Positions 45,321 to 55,190 of a stretch of 64,000 nt of DNA are shown in pieces. The DNA is from Aspidiotus rigidus (Eukaryota; Arthropoda; Insecta; Hemiptera; Diaspididae). A program made the position numbers and the translations under genes. The stretch is taken from assembly GCA_035079385.1 (NCBI GenBank), contig JAVHKY010000052.1:6882001-6946000 (forward strand). The letters run 5' to 3'. The notes beneath the pieces were generated by a model. The model saw nothing but the letters and a program-made list of their open reading frames with translations, ran no database searches and was not told the DNA's origin. How positions within the stretch are numbered: the stretch's first letter is position 1; every line of letters begins with the position of its first letter.

Positions 45321-45792
45321 ATTAATTATCCTTCAATTTGCGAAGTGCTAAATTGTATCGGATAAAATGAGGTATATGAAGTGCAAAGAGAAGATCGTTA
45401 CCGTTTTAATATTAGGCTTTAGCTATTTTTTAGCCTAATTATGTATCAGGTAAATTAGGTATGTGAGGCAAAGGACAATCGAGTTCTTTCAATTTACTAT
45501 TGAATAATTCATTTCATTTTTCACGCTGATCTTCGTAACACATGTGTGTACCGTGTGACGTCATTAAAACTTTTTGTGGGAGTCCAATTTTGAATTCAAT
45601 TTTCAATATCGAAACCAATCACTCCTATAGAAGAAGACAACATCGTTAACCCAGATGACTCGTTTACGGCAAAGGCGAGAGCACTTCTCACATGTACCAT
45701 GTAGTACTGTGGGGACGATTGAATTTGTGCGGAACGAGTTTAGTGTGTCCGCGTGGCACGTACGGGCTGCGGGTAAGCAGTACCGTTGACAG
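45321..45792. other. Unassigned
   Basis: No coding or structured feature other than the repeat scrap at about 45580-45640. Confidence 0.4.
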
Positions 45793-46858
45793 TATCTACT
45801 ATCTACTATAATAATAAAGCGAGGCGCGCAGCGCCGAGCTAAGTTTGGTACGGACAACAAATTTTTTGTCACTCTCGCGGACAAGGAATTTCGTGTCACG
45901 CTCCTACGATAAAGCGAAGCGCGCAGCGCGAGCCAACTTTGGTACGGATTGGTAGGGACAACGAATTTCTTGTCACACTTCGTTGTCGCCTAGGATCTGT
46001 TCGGCAATAATCGGATGTAGGACAAACGTCTGATGTTAGGTGGCGTAGGCCTATGTGTTAATGACCGAAGCAATACAATAACAGGCACTACAGGCTGTTT
46101 GCAATTCAGATGAAAGCATATTGTCGCCATACTGTCGATACATCAAATTCAAATATTCAATTCCGTGATTTTTGCGTTGATTCGAATGCTGTTAGAGGTT
46201 GAATTAGTTAAATAGTTCAAGATTGAAGATTCCTGAATTCCGTGATTTTTGCGTTGATTCCTCGAATGCTGTTTTACGTTGTATTAGTTGAATTGCGTTG
46301 ATTTGAATGCTGATTTACGCTGTATTGCCTGGAATAGTTCAAGATTGAAGATATTCCTGAGGCAATTGCTGGTCAAAAATTAGGTAAGAGACGTTGATTA
46401 TCTTGTTTTGTAGGTATTGCACCTGTAATTGTCTTGTTTGCATTGTGCAGTTCTGTGTATTGCCACTTCAGTTTGTATTGCAACACACTTCAGTTTGACA
46501 ATAATTCAGATGATTTGCGCGTTTGTATACATTTTGAGAAGATAAATATTTGAGGCAACTGGTATCAAAATAAGGTCTGTATTATACCTACAGCATTAAT
46601 TTTTACAGTTCAAACGTGGTTCAAAGCTCTTACTTTCAATTATTGTAGATAGACATCACAATATGCAAATAGTGTCTGCGAATTTGTGTATGAGATAACT
46701 GTATCCGAGATATAGCGTTGTCGCGTTGCAATTTTGGAGGGTGCAAATAAAATAAGAAAATAATGATGAGAAAAATATAATGGAAATCATGTAATATACA
46801 AAAGTATTAGCTCGCACTATACCGGTATGCCTCGCTTTATTATAGTAGATAGTAGATA
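45793..46858. mobile_element. 1.07-kb element with microsatellite-like terminal inverted repeats
   Basis: Left end tatctactatctactata (45793) and right end, in reverse complement (46829-46858), match over 30 bases through aataaagcgaggc, with one extra ata on the left. Near the left end, two direct subrepeats (about 45815 and 45912) contain GC hairpins gcgaggcgcgcagcgcc and gcgaagcgcgcagcgc followed by tttggtacgg. No ORF is present, so it is non-autonomous. Termini of this style occur in Helitron-like elements of other insects; the assignment is tentative. Confidence 0.65.
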
Positions 46859-47820
46859 GACTATTGATTTATTCAAAGTAGGTATAGAAATAGAACTGCC
46901 GTACAAAAAGTGACGAAAATTTCAGAATTTTGGATCACAATAAATGTTGTTAAGTATAATATCGTCCTTTGTTGAAAATATATAGAATATGGTCTATGGA
47001 TGAATTTCAGGAACTTTTGATCTGGTTTTTAAGATAATGGAGTTACGTCAATTTGATAGATTTATGCTTTTGACGTATCTCCATTATCTCAAAAACCAGA
47101 CCGAGTTGGGAAAATCTGATTTGATTTTCGGATTCCTTGTTGAAAATTGAGTAGGGAATCATCAAGACTTTGTTAAATTAAAGCACTTGAAAATATTCGC
47201 AGACAAAGGGATTGCCACGGACAAAGGGATCGCCACGCACACATATAAACTGATTACAAGCCGACTACACACACTTAGACATTTGTTATGCAAAAGATAC
47301 CGCAAAAGATTCCGTTTGGTAATCTCATGAAATGGATATACGTCAATTTAACTTTGTACTTACGCGGCAGATTTGGAGTATATAGTTTTTCAGTTTTTCT
47401 TGAATTTCTTGATAATAGGTACTGGATTTAAAGAAACAACGTAGAGAACAAAGTTTAAAGAGCATAAAATTTCCTTTCAGATAAATGTATTTTTAGGAAA
47501 TATTGCAAAACTAAAAAATCTCATTTGTTGCTGTTGCTGCTTGCACACTCTGAATTTAGTACCTGGTTGTGATAATTTTATTTGTTTCAGGAGAATGAAG
47601 ACCCAATTCTACAAGAATGAGCCATTAGATGCGTCAGCGTGAATAATCTGGCCTACTAAAATAGAAAACAAAATATCATGTATTTTTGTGAAGAATTTGT
47701 AATTCTGTATAGATACAGGGGAGATTGAAGAATAGACACCTAGGCCTACTGTCAATTTTAGTTAAATAGTCTCAATTTTTTTTTTCAAATATATATTATT
47801 ATATGCAATTGAAGTAGAAC
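46859..47820. other. Unassigned, with a 30-bp hairpin
   Basis: 47021-47050 and 47071-47100 are reverse complements with two mismatches around a 20-base loop. No gene supported. Confidence 0.5.
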
Positions 47821-48020
47821 TCATTTAAAATAGGGTTTGGTTAAAGTGGGCAATACGTTTTTTTTTTTTTTTAATGCGACTAAAGTACAACTTGTTTTCA
47901 AATAGGGTCTAGTTAAGGTCTAGCAATATGTTTTTTTTTTTTTTAATGCGACTGAAGTACAACTTATTCTCAAATAGGGTTTGGTTAAGGTCTAGCAATA
48001 TTTTTTTTTTGAATGCGACT
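47821..48020. repeat. Three tandem units of about 72 bp with T tracts
   Basis: Units begin aaatagggtttggttaa / aaatagggtctagttaagg at about 47829, 47903 and 47973, each followed by agcaatatg, a T tract and aatgcgactgaagtacaact. Confidence 0.85.
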
Positions 48021-48584
48021 ATAAAGTACCATAGCAATTGGTTAAATGAATGGTGGAGTCATAAGTTTTTTTGATTTTTAAATGAAAATCACTGAAGTAC
48101 TTTTTTTATAAAGGATTTGTTGACCATGAGCTTGCATTTGCATTCAAAAAGGTTCTGAGTAACAAATGCAGTGTAGGCATTGTAATCATGCTCTCATATT
48201 GACATGTCCATAGTTCTACATACGCCATCAATAGATAAGAAGAGGCGCAGGTCCCATACTGCCCTTATATGCACACGAACAAATGTGAAGCTCAGCGTAT
48301 TAAAAAAATGGGGAAGTTTTTATGATTATTTTTTTGAAGAGAAGAAATTTAGTATCCACAAAACAAAATACCTAAATTTCTTCGTAGGAACAGTTTTTCT
48401 CCTCTTTGCCGGTAAATAGAACATAGTCTCGTTTTGTGTTAGTGAATTTCCGCTTTGTTTCAAGTTTTTTTTTTTTTTTTCAGAAAATTTGTTGAAGAAG
48501 AAAAACTATTATTTTTTTAATTCCAAAATTGGTACTCAACATGGCTAGCGGCTGATGTCGACGCGTAGCGACGACGCAACAGAC
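48021..48584. other. Unassigned AT-rich sequence
   Basis: One short ORF (48204-48419 plus) without family features. Confidence 0.4.
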
Positions 48585-50040
48585 GCTAGTCTAATTACAA
48601 TGATTCTAGTCTCCAATCTGAGTTTTTCGTTCTATTCGATGGAACGTGAATACCTAAGTGGAAAGTATGAGGTATGAACAGTTTGGTTGAATAATTATCA
48701 AAATTTTATTCTTCTAACTTGCAGTATAAGGTACATTTAGTTTCTAGTACTGGTTCTTATGCTCGAGTTAGAAGCCAAATATCATCTAAATCAATATTTT
48801 GCAATGTACATGCCCTATTCCCTATCAAAAGTCTGTAAAAACCACGGTACACTAAAGAGGTATTGACACTATACAAAATTCTTGTCACACAAAATAATGT
48901 AGTTCATACATAATTCCGCTGCGTTCGCTGCGCCGTTGTGAATGCCTTCCGCTCCCCACCAGCGTTGTTACCTTACCCGAGGTACCATAGTACTGACAAA
49001 TTTCCAAGGGTTATAAAAAATCAAGAAATTTACACATGAGAATAATTTTTTTTTAAATATGTAGAGCATAATGAGTAGTCTATTCGCACCATGTTTCAGA
49101 TTTTTTGGTTGACTTCTGACTCTTCTACAATTTTTTTAAAAGTAGTGAATTTACATAAGACTCTATGTACAACCGGGGACCAGGCGCTACATAGTGGCAA
49201 AACACTCAAGTACATCATTTCTCGTGACAGCATTAGTAATGGTGAACATAGGCCAGTGTCAATACCTCTTTAGTGTACCGTGGTAAAAACGTAGGGAACA
49301 GAATGACTTGAAAGTTGATCATGGATTGTGAATGCGGTATCCTGGCTTTGTGATCCATGATTCAATTTTGAATTTCAATTTATACTTATACTTTGAAGTT
49401 GAATACGAAGGTACGGTAGTAAGTACAAAAATGATAATTACATTGTTGGGTTTTCAGCAATCAAATGAAGTTTGTGGGTAGTATTAATTAATCAAGGATT
49501 TCAATTCTAGGTGATGTTACAATTTGTGTTACCTACTTATTACCGTATTCTTATCTCATGACGAAAATGACAATTGTTGGAAGGGTGTAATATCAGCGTT
49601 GTTTGTACTGAACAGTGGTTGCATCAGGTTATTGCTTATTAATTGTTGAGCGTTAGCTTTTACAAATAGAGTCAAAAAGATGTGATGTGAATTCTTGAAA
49701 AGGCGGTTCCAACAATATGAATGAAATTAAATACAAATGAGAGGGAATGTCTTACAATGCGATGGGAATATGAAATAAGTAAAAAAGTAGGAAATAGGAT
49801 GATCAAAAATTGATTGTGAATATGATATCCTAGCTTTTTAATCCTCTATTCAAATTTAATTTGTAGGCATACTTGGTCCTACTTTCTAGTTGAGTTTTAG
49901 CGCACAAAGATTTCATCATTTTTATTTTCCTGCACCTTGTGTCGATCTCAATAGTACCGCCATCTCATTCAATATTTTTCCTATCAGAAATAACTCAGTC
50001 ATTCGCCGACCCTCGTAACACCCCGCCCGCGGGGTGCTTG
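48585..50040 (+). mobile_element. Non-autonomous element with hairpin 3' end, copy iii (carries a hAT MITE)
   Basis: Collinear with copy ii apart from the 440-bp insert at 48843-49282 and small indels. Its 3' end (hairpin 50019-50036, then cttg) abuts the reverse-transcriptase remnant of the Bel/Pao element, so one of the two truncated or invaded the other. Confidence 0.75.
48843..49282. mobile_element. hAT-like MITE, 440 bp
   Basis: Perfect 28-bp terminal inverted repeats beginning CACGGTACACTAAAGAGG, flanked by the 8-bp duplication GTAAAAAC (48835-48842 and 49283-49290). The paralogous copy at 43200-43207 has a single GTAAAAAC and no insert, which confirms both ends. An 8-bp duplication is typical of the hAT superfamily. 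The 60-codon ORF inside is not a transposase. Confidence 0.9.
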
Positions 50041-50230
50041 TTTATTTTATCCTTTATTTTGTGATAGATTTCAATCGCTTCTGTTGTAGAGGACGCGCCT
50101 GTGACCAAATTATCTACGTACAAATGATTTAATAATTTTTTGATGTGAGGAAGATTACCATATTTTTTTAAGTGAGTGAGTATTACTGCATTGAGTGAAA
50201 ATGGGCTGCTGATTGCGCCAAATGGTACTC

Positions 50231-50360
50231 GGTTGAAGCGATAGGTAACCAATGGGTCGTTGATGTTTTCTGGTGATGAAATCCAGAGAAAACGTGGTTG
50301 AAGCGATAGGTAACCAATGGATCGTTGATGTTTTCTGGTGATGAAATCCAGAGAAAACGG
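50231..50360. repeat. 65-bp tandem duplication in the RT
   Basis: Two copies starting ggttgaagcgataggtaacc, differing at two or three bases. 65 is not a multiple of three, so the frame is lost. Confidence 0.95.
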
Positions 50361-50486
50361 ACGTAGTCTTTGTCTTTTTGGTTGAGGCCGAGTTGTAAGA
50401 AGGCTCGTTCAATATCAGCGAGGAGAACAATCAAATGTTAGCGGAAATCTATTAGCAGGCCGCGTAAATTCTCTAGTAGGATAGGA

Positions 50487-50628
50487 CCTCGATCAAAGAC
50501 CTCGATTCATGCACTCATTTATCGATGGAGAATTTTTTCTTAATATTGCCGAGGCATCCTCGATCAAAGACCTCGATTCATGCACTCATTTATCGATGGA
50601 GAATTTTTTCTTAATATTGCCGAGGCAT
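50487..50628. repeat. 71-bp tandem duplication in the RT
   Basis: Two identical copies starting cctcgatcaaagacctcg at 50487 and 50558. Shifts the frame. Confidence 0.95.
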
Positions 50629-51852
50629 CAAAGACTATCCTCAATTTATTGAATTTGATGACACCGTGATGAGGTATGTAATGTATTACTTTGTTGTTTA
50701 TTTCTGAAGGAGGGACTTTTTCTATTATACCGAGTTCTAGATATTTCATTAGTTGATTATGATATTCTTTGAGAATTTTCGGCCCTTTGATTAATTGAGT
50801 TGACAAAGGTCGTAGGCGTCCTGTAGCCAATCCTAAATGGTTTGGGATTTGTGGTGGAAACTTGATCCATGGAATTAACATGAAATATCTATCGTTTTGG
50901 ATGTCGAGTGATTTATAGAATTGTTCTAATGCGACATCGTTATTGTCGACGGCAGGGTTGTCTACGATGCCTAGGTTCTCTAGTTCATACAGTTGGGTGA
51001 TGTTTCGTAAGGTTGCTTGCTGATTGTCCATGGGTTCAATAGACCCCCGATCATCCATCCGATTACTGTGTTTCGGATGTATGCATTGTCGGAGATGCAC
51101 ATGATATCTGGTTTAATAAAATCCATCTCGTAACCGCTGCGCTGGCTATGAGAAGTTGTACTTCTCTTGATGAGTCATTCGCGACCACAGGGAAATTCAA
51201 CAATACTTTCGGTGTATTGAAGTCCGATAATGTGTACGCTTTTGGATGTAGGCTATGCGAGATAGCGTCGACTGCGTGTGCTTCGATGAGGAGTGGTTTA
51301 TCGTCATTATAGTAACAGTTGAAATTTCGACGATGCTTGATTTTACGTATCTTACTGTATGGTCATTAAATGTGCGTACCGGGAACGTTTCGGTTCCTAA
51401 TATTTTCAGACCCAAAAGTTTAGCTAGCCTCATTGTGATGTATGTACGAGAGGCTCCGTTATCTACCATTAGTCGTGTGCGTACGCGTCTAGCCTGCCTA
51501 TTGTGATTGACAATGGTTACAAGAACGGTCTGCATGATAGTTTGTTCGTTGAAGGCTAAACATGATATACCTGCTTCTTGGTTATCGCAGGAAGGTGTAG
51601 ATATATTTTTCGTCATATTCGTTCTATTGTCTGCTACAGTATTATTGCGTTGTGAGGAGAGATGAGATTGTACATTTGGATATCTCTGAAAATTGAGCGA
51701 TGATGAGCGTGATGAACATAAGGCACGATTATGTTTGCCGATTTCTTTACAGAGGGCACATGGTCTTGTCGAGGTGCATGGTGATCCGGGATGCTTTCTA
51801 AAGCAGACTGTGCAAATTCTGTCGTCCAGTCTTTTGAGACGATCTTCAACTG

Positions 51853-52117
51853 CCCGGTAAACATTGTTCCCACTTGAAGCCCTCAAATATAAAGGGCTTC
51901 AGGGACACAAAAAGGAAACAGGGCTTCAAATGGGAATTAAAAGGGTAGTTTTTCCCTAATTAAGCCCTGTTTCCTTTTTGTGTCCCTGAAGCCCTTTATA
52001 TTTGAGGGCTTCAATAGGGAAGTAAGAGGGGAACAGGGAATCAACAGGGCTTCAAATGAGGGCTTCAGAGGGTAGTTTTTCCCAGGGGCTTCAGAGGGCT
52101 TCAAATTGTTTACCGGG
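51853..52117. mobile_element. 265-bp TIR element with a 53-bp internal palindrome, inserted in Bel/Pao gag
   Basis: Ends are cccggtaaaca and its reverse complement, flanked by TG (51851-51852 and 52118-52119). Removing the element and one TG leaves the Zn-binding region of gag in the same frame on both sides. Inside, 51874-51926 and 51962-52014 are perfect 53-bp reverse complements around a 35-base loop. The word agggcttcaaat recurs several times. It has no coding capacity. The superfamily is not assigned; a 2-bp duplication other than TA is unusual. Confidence 0.85.
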
Positions 52118-53126
52118 TGAAGTGAACCGGCAAAAAATACATGTCTTCGTTCTTTCGAAGGACAATAGTGCTTCGGCGGAATATGAGCTGTGGGGAATAG
52201 ATTTATACTGTATGTGAGCCATTTGTTGACGAGCCAGAATTTTTCTGTTCAAAAGTTCCCTGATTTTAGACATGGGAAGCTGATCTTGTAGGTTTTGCTC
52301 TCGTTTTTCGAGTACTAGGTACTTCAGGAGGAATTTTTCTTGAAAAATCGTCTTTAATGGAGTATTATCTACATTTTCTCCGGCCAGTTCCGTAGTGGAA
52401 AGAAGATTATCGATTTGATTATAGGTGTTATGTAATTGTATCGGGTTACAATTAGAGGGTCGAATTTCACAAATTGTTTGACTTGCTTTACTTACGATTA
52501 GACTCTTATTGCCGTATAATTCCTAAAGAATTTTGACAGCTTTTTCGTAACTTTTGTTTAGAATCGGTAATCCTTGGATATTTGCTTGAGCTTGGCCTTG
52601 GAGAAGGGATTTGAGGTAATTGTATTTCTCTGCTCCGCTCAGAGGGTGAGATCCGATAGCTGATTGAAATGAGTCGTAGAAGGAAGGCCATTCTAGTATA
52701 TTGCCATAAAATTTCTTGATGTATAGTTTGGGTAATTTGCTGTGAGATTTGAATTCATTAGACTGGGTTTTTTGTGATAGAATTTTATCTAGAACGGCAC
52801 TTAGTTTATCGATTCCTGTTTCAGTTATTTGGTTCAAGGATGAATTTTCTTGGTTCGAGGATTCTCCATTTTCATTTTGAGTTTCGCTGAAAAGTGCTGC
52901 GAGGTTAGGAGCAGGATTATTTTTATCGATTTCTGCAGTCTCATTCAGTGTGGAGATGTGAGCTTTAATGGAAATGAGAAATTTGTCTGCATCTATGATG
53001 ACTTGTTGATTTTCTTCTACTAGAGCGTCGCATTCTGTTTCGCTGTCTATTAGTTGCTGATTATATTCACTTATTCTACAGAGTTATCATGAAGAATCAT
53101 AGCGTCTTTAATATTGAGATCGTCGA

Positions 53127-53160
53127 ATTTTGTCGTTATTCTTATTTTGTCGTTATTCTT
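53127..53160. repeat. 17-bp tandem duplication near the gag start
   Basis: attttgtcgttattctt is present twice without a gap or mismatch. Confidence 0.95.
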
Positions 53161-53195
53161 TCGCGGAGGGCTCGTTTCAGCGGGCCTGAAGCCAT

Positions 53196-54049
53196 TTTTA
53201 TAGAACTTACAGAACTTATTTCGAAAAAGTTTATTAGTTTTTTTTTTTTTTTTTTTTTAATATAGAAAAGAATTTTGTATAAAGAGTTCGCTTGACACGT
53301 GTAGGGTGTCACGAGCGATCAACTTTCTTAATTAGAAGGAGGGGGTGGCTGTGATTATTTGCCTATTAAATTATTATTGTTTATTCGATGTCTTATTAGC
53401 CTATATCAGATACCTACTGCGCTCGATGTAGGTTTTTTTTTTTTTTTTTTTTATTAATGAGCGACTTTTAGATCTAAGTAGACACCTATTGCGTTGAGGA
53501 TAGGTTGTTTTTTTTTTTTTTATAAGATTCGATATAAGAATAGTCAGTAGGGATGACTTCGCTTGACACTATTCTTTTAATTATTCCAAATAATTATGTG
53601 TATCTAGATAGATAAGATGAAAAAAAGTGATATTGATTTTTGGAGAATGGTGAAATAGCGATTATTTCGCTTGACACTATCTCTTTCCTTCTTACACTGT
53701 AATTCCTAACGATGTATACGAATCGTATGTCGATTTATCTGTAGCGAAAGCAATAAACCTTCACTTGACCGATCTCGATACTTATGATTTGTAACGACCT
53801 ATTACCTGGAAAAATCGTATTTGAAATTTTTTTTTATCGAAAAGGTTTGGGGGAAAAAAATGGAGAGAGAGATTTAAAGTATGTCTACCAAGGTAATAAT
53901 ACTTAGTTGAAGGAAGAGAAGCAACAATAGCGAGCTCGTCGGCCGTCGCTTGCCGCAATCTCGAAGTGATGTCGGGTTTTTACAGTGAGTGTCAAGAAGC
54001 AAAAGCGAACTCGTCGCTTGCCACGATAAGATAGTCGAGGGTTATTGTA
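53196..54049 (-). other. Bel/Pao leader
   Basis: Non-coding, with T tracts at about 53228-53248, 53431-53451 and 53509-53521, and related blocks ending cgcttgacact (about 53290, 53560 and 53670) that make an irregular repeat. Confidence 0.6.
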
Positions 54050-54061
54050 GTTCGGGCGCCA
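54050..54061 (-). other. Primer-binding site, tRNA-Lys(UUU) type
   Basis: Minus strand TGGCGCCCGAAC, 12 bases complementary to the 3' end of tRNA-Lys(UUU) including CCA, immediately after the LTR end ...GGAACA. Confidence 0.8.
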
Positions 54062-54365
54062 TGTTCCGAAAGTACAATAGACTTACCTTATCTAAGCGAA
54101 TGGTGTCGCTCGGCCGGTCTACCGCTTCTTCACGTACGGAAGGAATACGTCGTTAGGAAATGAATACAAGTGAATGTATTGTACTGATAGTTTATTCGAC
54201 TACAATTTACATTTATGATTGGGTTGCTAATAATACCTGGAACTGCGCAATCTCTCTGCAAGTGGCAGTGTTACAGAAAATACAATATGGGGCTTGTGAA
54301 TGTGGTTGCCTATGGAGGCGCGTTGCAAGTATAATCGCAATTCGCGACACCAGGGTTCGGCAACA
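54062..54365 (-). repeat. 5' LTR of the Bel/Pao element (304 bp)
   Basis: On the minus strand it starts TGTTGCCGAACCC and ends TACTTTCGGAACA, giving imperfect inverted ends with TG...CA. The inner end abuts the primer-binding site and the outer end abuts the Copia remnant. No second LTR is in the window to confirm the length. Confidence 0.75.
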
Positions 54366-54795
54366 TATGTACACTTTTTTTTAAAATGACAGTGGGAGGC
54401 AGTGCCTTTGTAAAACAGTGAGCGATCTGATTTGTTTTACTAATCCATTCAATGGTCATCTTATTGTCCTTGGCCGGTGGTTGTACATACTGATAGTTCG
54501 AATTATTCAGATATTTGAAGTTTGAACGTTTGTGATTCCTCTATTTTACCTACCTAATTTAATTGGTGCCTTATTATCTGTATACAATAAAGGTGTTGTT
54601 TTCAACTGTTTCAAGATTTCCTGGATACAGATAAGTTCCTTACATGCAATACTCATGGCAACAAATTCAGCTTTAGCTGACGATGAGGCTACATAATTTT
54701 GACGTTGTTCTTCAGCAAACAAAATCACCAATGAGAAAGCCAGCGCTCCCTGTCGTTGGTCTTTCTTCTACATTGTTTCTACCTCATGAGGAATC
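54366..54795 (-). pseudogene. Ty1/Copia RNase H remnant
   Basis: Minus-strand pieces in Copia order: Glu-Arg-Pro-Thr-Thr-Gly-Ser-Ala-Gly-Phe-Leu-Ile-Gly-Asp (about 54785-54735), then in another frame Ser-Ser-Ala-Lys-Ala-Glu-Phe-Val-Ala-Met (54690), Tyr-Thr-Asp-Asn-Lys-Ala-Pro-Ile-Lys-Leu (54580), a decayed stretch, and Gln-Ile-Ala-His-Cys-Phe-Thr-Lys-Ala-Leu-Pro (about 54440-54405). Compared with Copia RNase H, the first Asp-rich strand is missing and at least two frame errors are present. The Bel/Pao LTR starts at 54365 inside the end of this domain. Confidence 0.8.
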
Positions 54796-55034
54796 GGGGT
54801 AGCACTTAATTTGACCGCAATTTCCTGAATACTTGATCTCTCAATTACTCTTTGTGATGTATAGATGTGTAAACTATACACTTGGAGACCAGTCAATACA
54901 AAATAACCCCGGTCGTAACAAGAAGCTCCCCTTTTAGAGAAGGGGAGCACCGGATTTGTTTGGTAGGTAAATTTAAATTAAATCTGATCAAAAATGGACT
55001 CTATTTGAAGCAAACCTAAACAAATAAACTATTT

Positions 55035-55186
55035 GTGACCCTGACAACAATAAGGGATCTAAAGTCGGAAAAAAATTTTGCGATAGGGGTCTCAAAATAC
55101 TCGGTAGGTTGTCCCCAATAATATTATGTAAAAAATCAGGAAAAAAATTTTTCCGATTTTAGGTCCCTTATCATTGTCAGGGTCAC
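55035..55186. mobile_element. 152-bp MITE with long inverted ends
   Basis: Ends gtgaccctgacaacaataag and its near-perfect complement (about 40 bp each), flanked by attt on both sides (55031-55034 and 55187-55190). The overlapping ORF at 55092-55421 (-) crosses the element edge and has no family features, so it is not called. Confidence 0.75.
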
Positions 55187-55190
55187 ATTT

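Larger units (their letters stand above)
50041..51196 (-). pseudogene. Bel/Pao reverse transcriptase remnant
   Basis: 51100-50564 encodes the region before the RT core (Trp-Ile-Lys-Phe-Pro-Pro, Leu-Gly-Leu-Ala-Thr-Gly-Arg-Leu, His-Tyr-Ile-Pro-His-His-Gly-Val, then Arg-Ile-Val-Phe-Asp-Ala-Ser). 50434-50183 carries Leu-Leu-Ala-Asp-Ile-Glu-Arg-Ala-Phe-Leu-Gln. 50252-50041 carries Val-Pro-Phe-Gly-Ala-Ile-Ser-Ser-Pro-Phe and the catalytic box as Tyr-Val-Asp-Asn. Tandem duplications of 71 bp (50487-50628) and 65 bp (50231-50360) shift the frame, so no active enzyme can be made. The order and motifs are typical of Bel/Pao. Confidence 0.85.
51197..53195 (-). pseudogene. Bel/Pao gag-protease region, interrupted
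   Basis: Starts at an ATG at 53195-53193 (Met-Ala-Ser-Gly-Pro). A 17-bp tandem duplication (53127-53160) breaks the frame early. 52837-52523 holds the DUF1759-like gag core (Leu-Pro-Lys-Leu-Tyr-Ile-Lys-Lys-Phe-Tyr-Gly, then Trp-Pro-Ser-Phe-Tyr-Asp-Ser-Phe, then Glu-Lys-Tyr-Asn-Tyr-Leu). A TAG at 52523-52525 is in frame with open sequence on both sides. 52273-51197 continues with a Cys/His-rich zinc-binding stretch (51810-51720) and a retropepsin motif Asp-Asn-Gly-Ala-Ser near 51465. The 265-bp insertion at 51853-52117 plus a 2-bp duplication adds 267 bases and so keeps the register. Not functional as it stands. Confidence 0.85.
50041..54365 (-). mobile_element. Bel/Pao LTR retrotransposon, 5' half, decayed
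   Basis: Minus-strand element with 5' LTR (54365-54062), primer-binding site (54061-54050), leader, gag with a DUF1759-like domain, protease and the start of reverse transcriptase. It stops at 50041 against another repeat, so RNase H, integrase and 3' LTR are missing. It contains three small tandem duplications (17, 65 and 71 bp), an in-frame TAG and a 265-bp TIR insertion. Confidence 0.9.
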
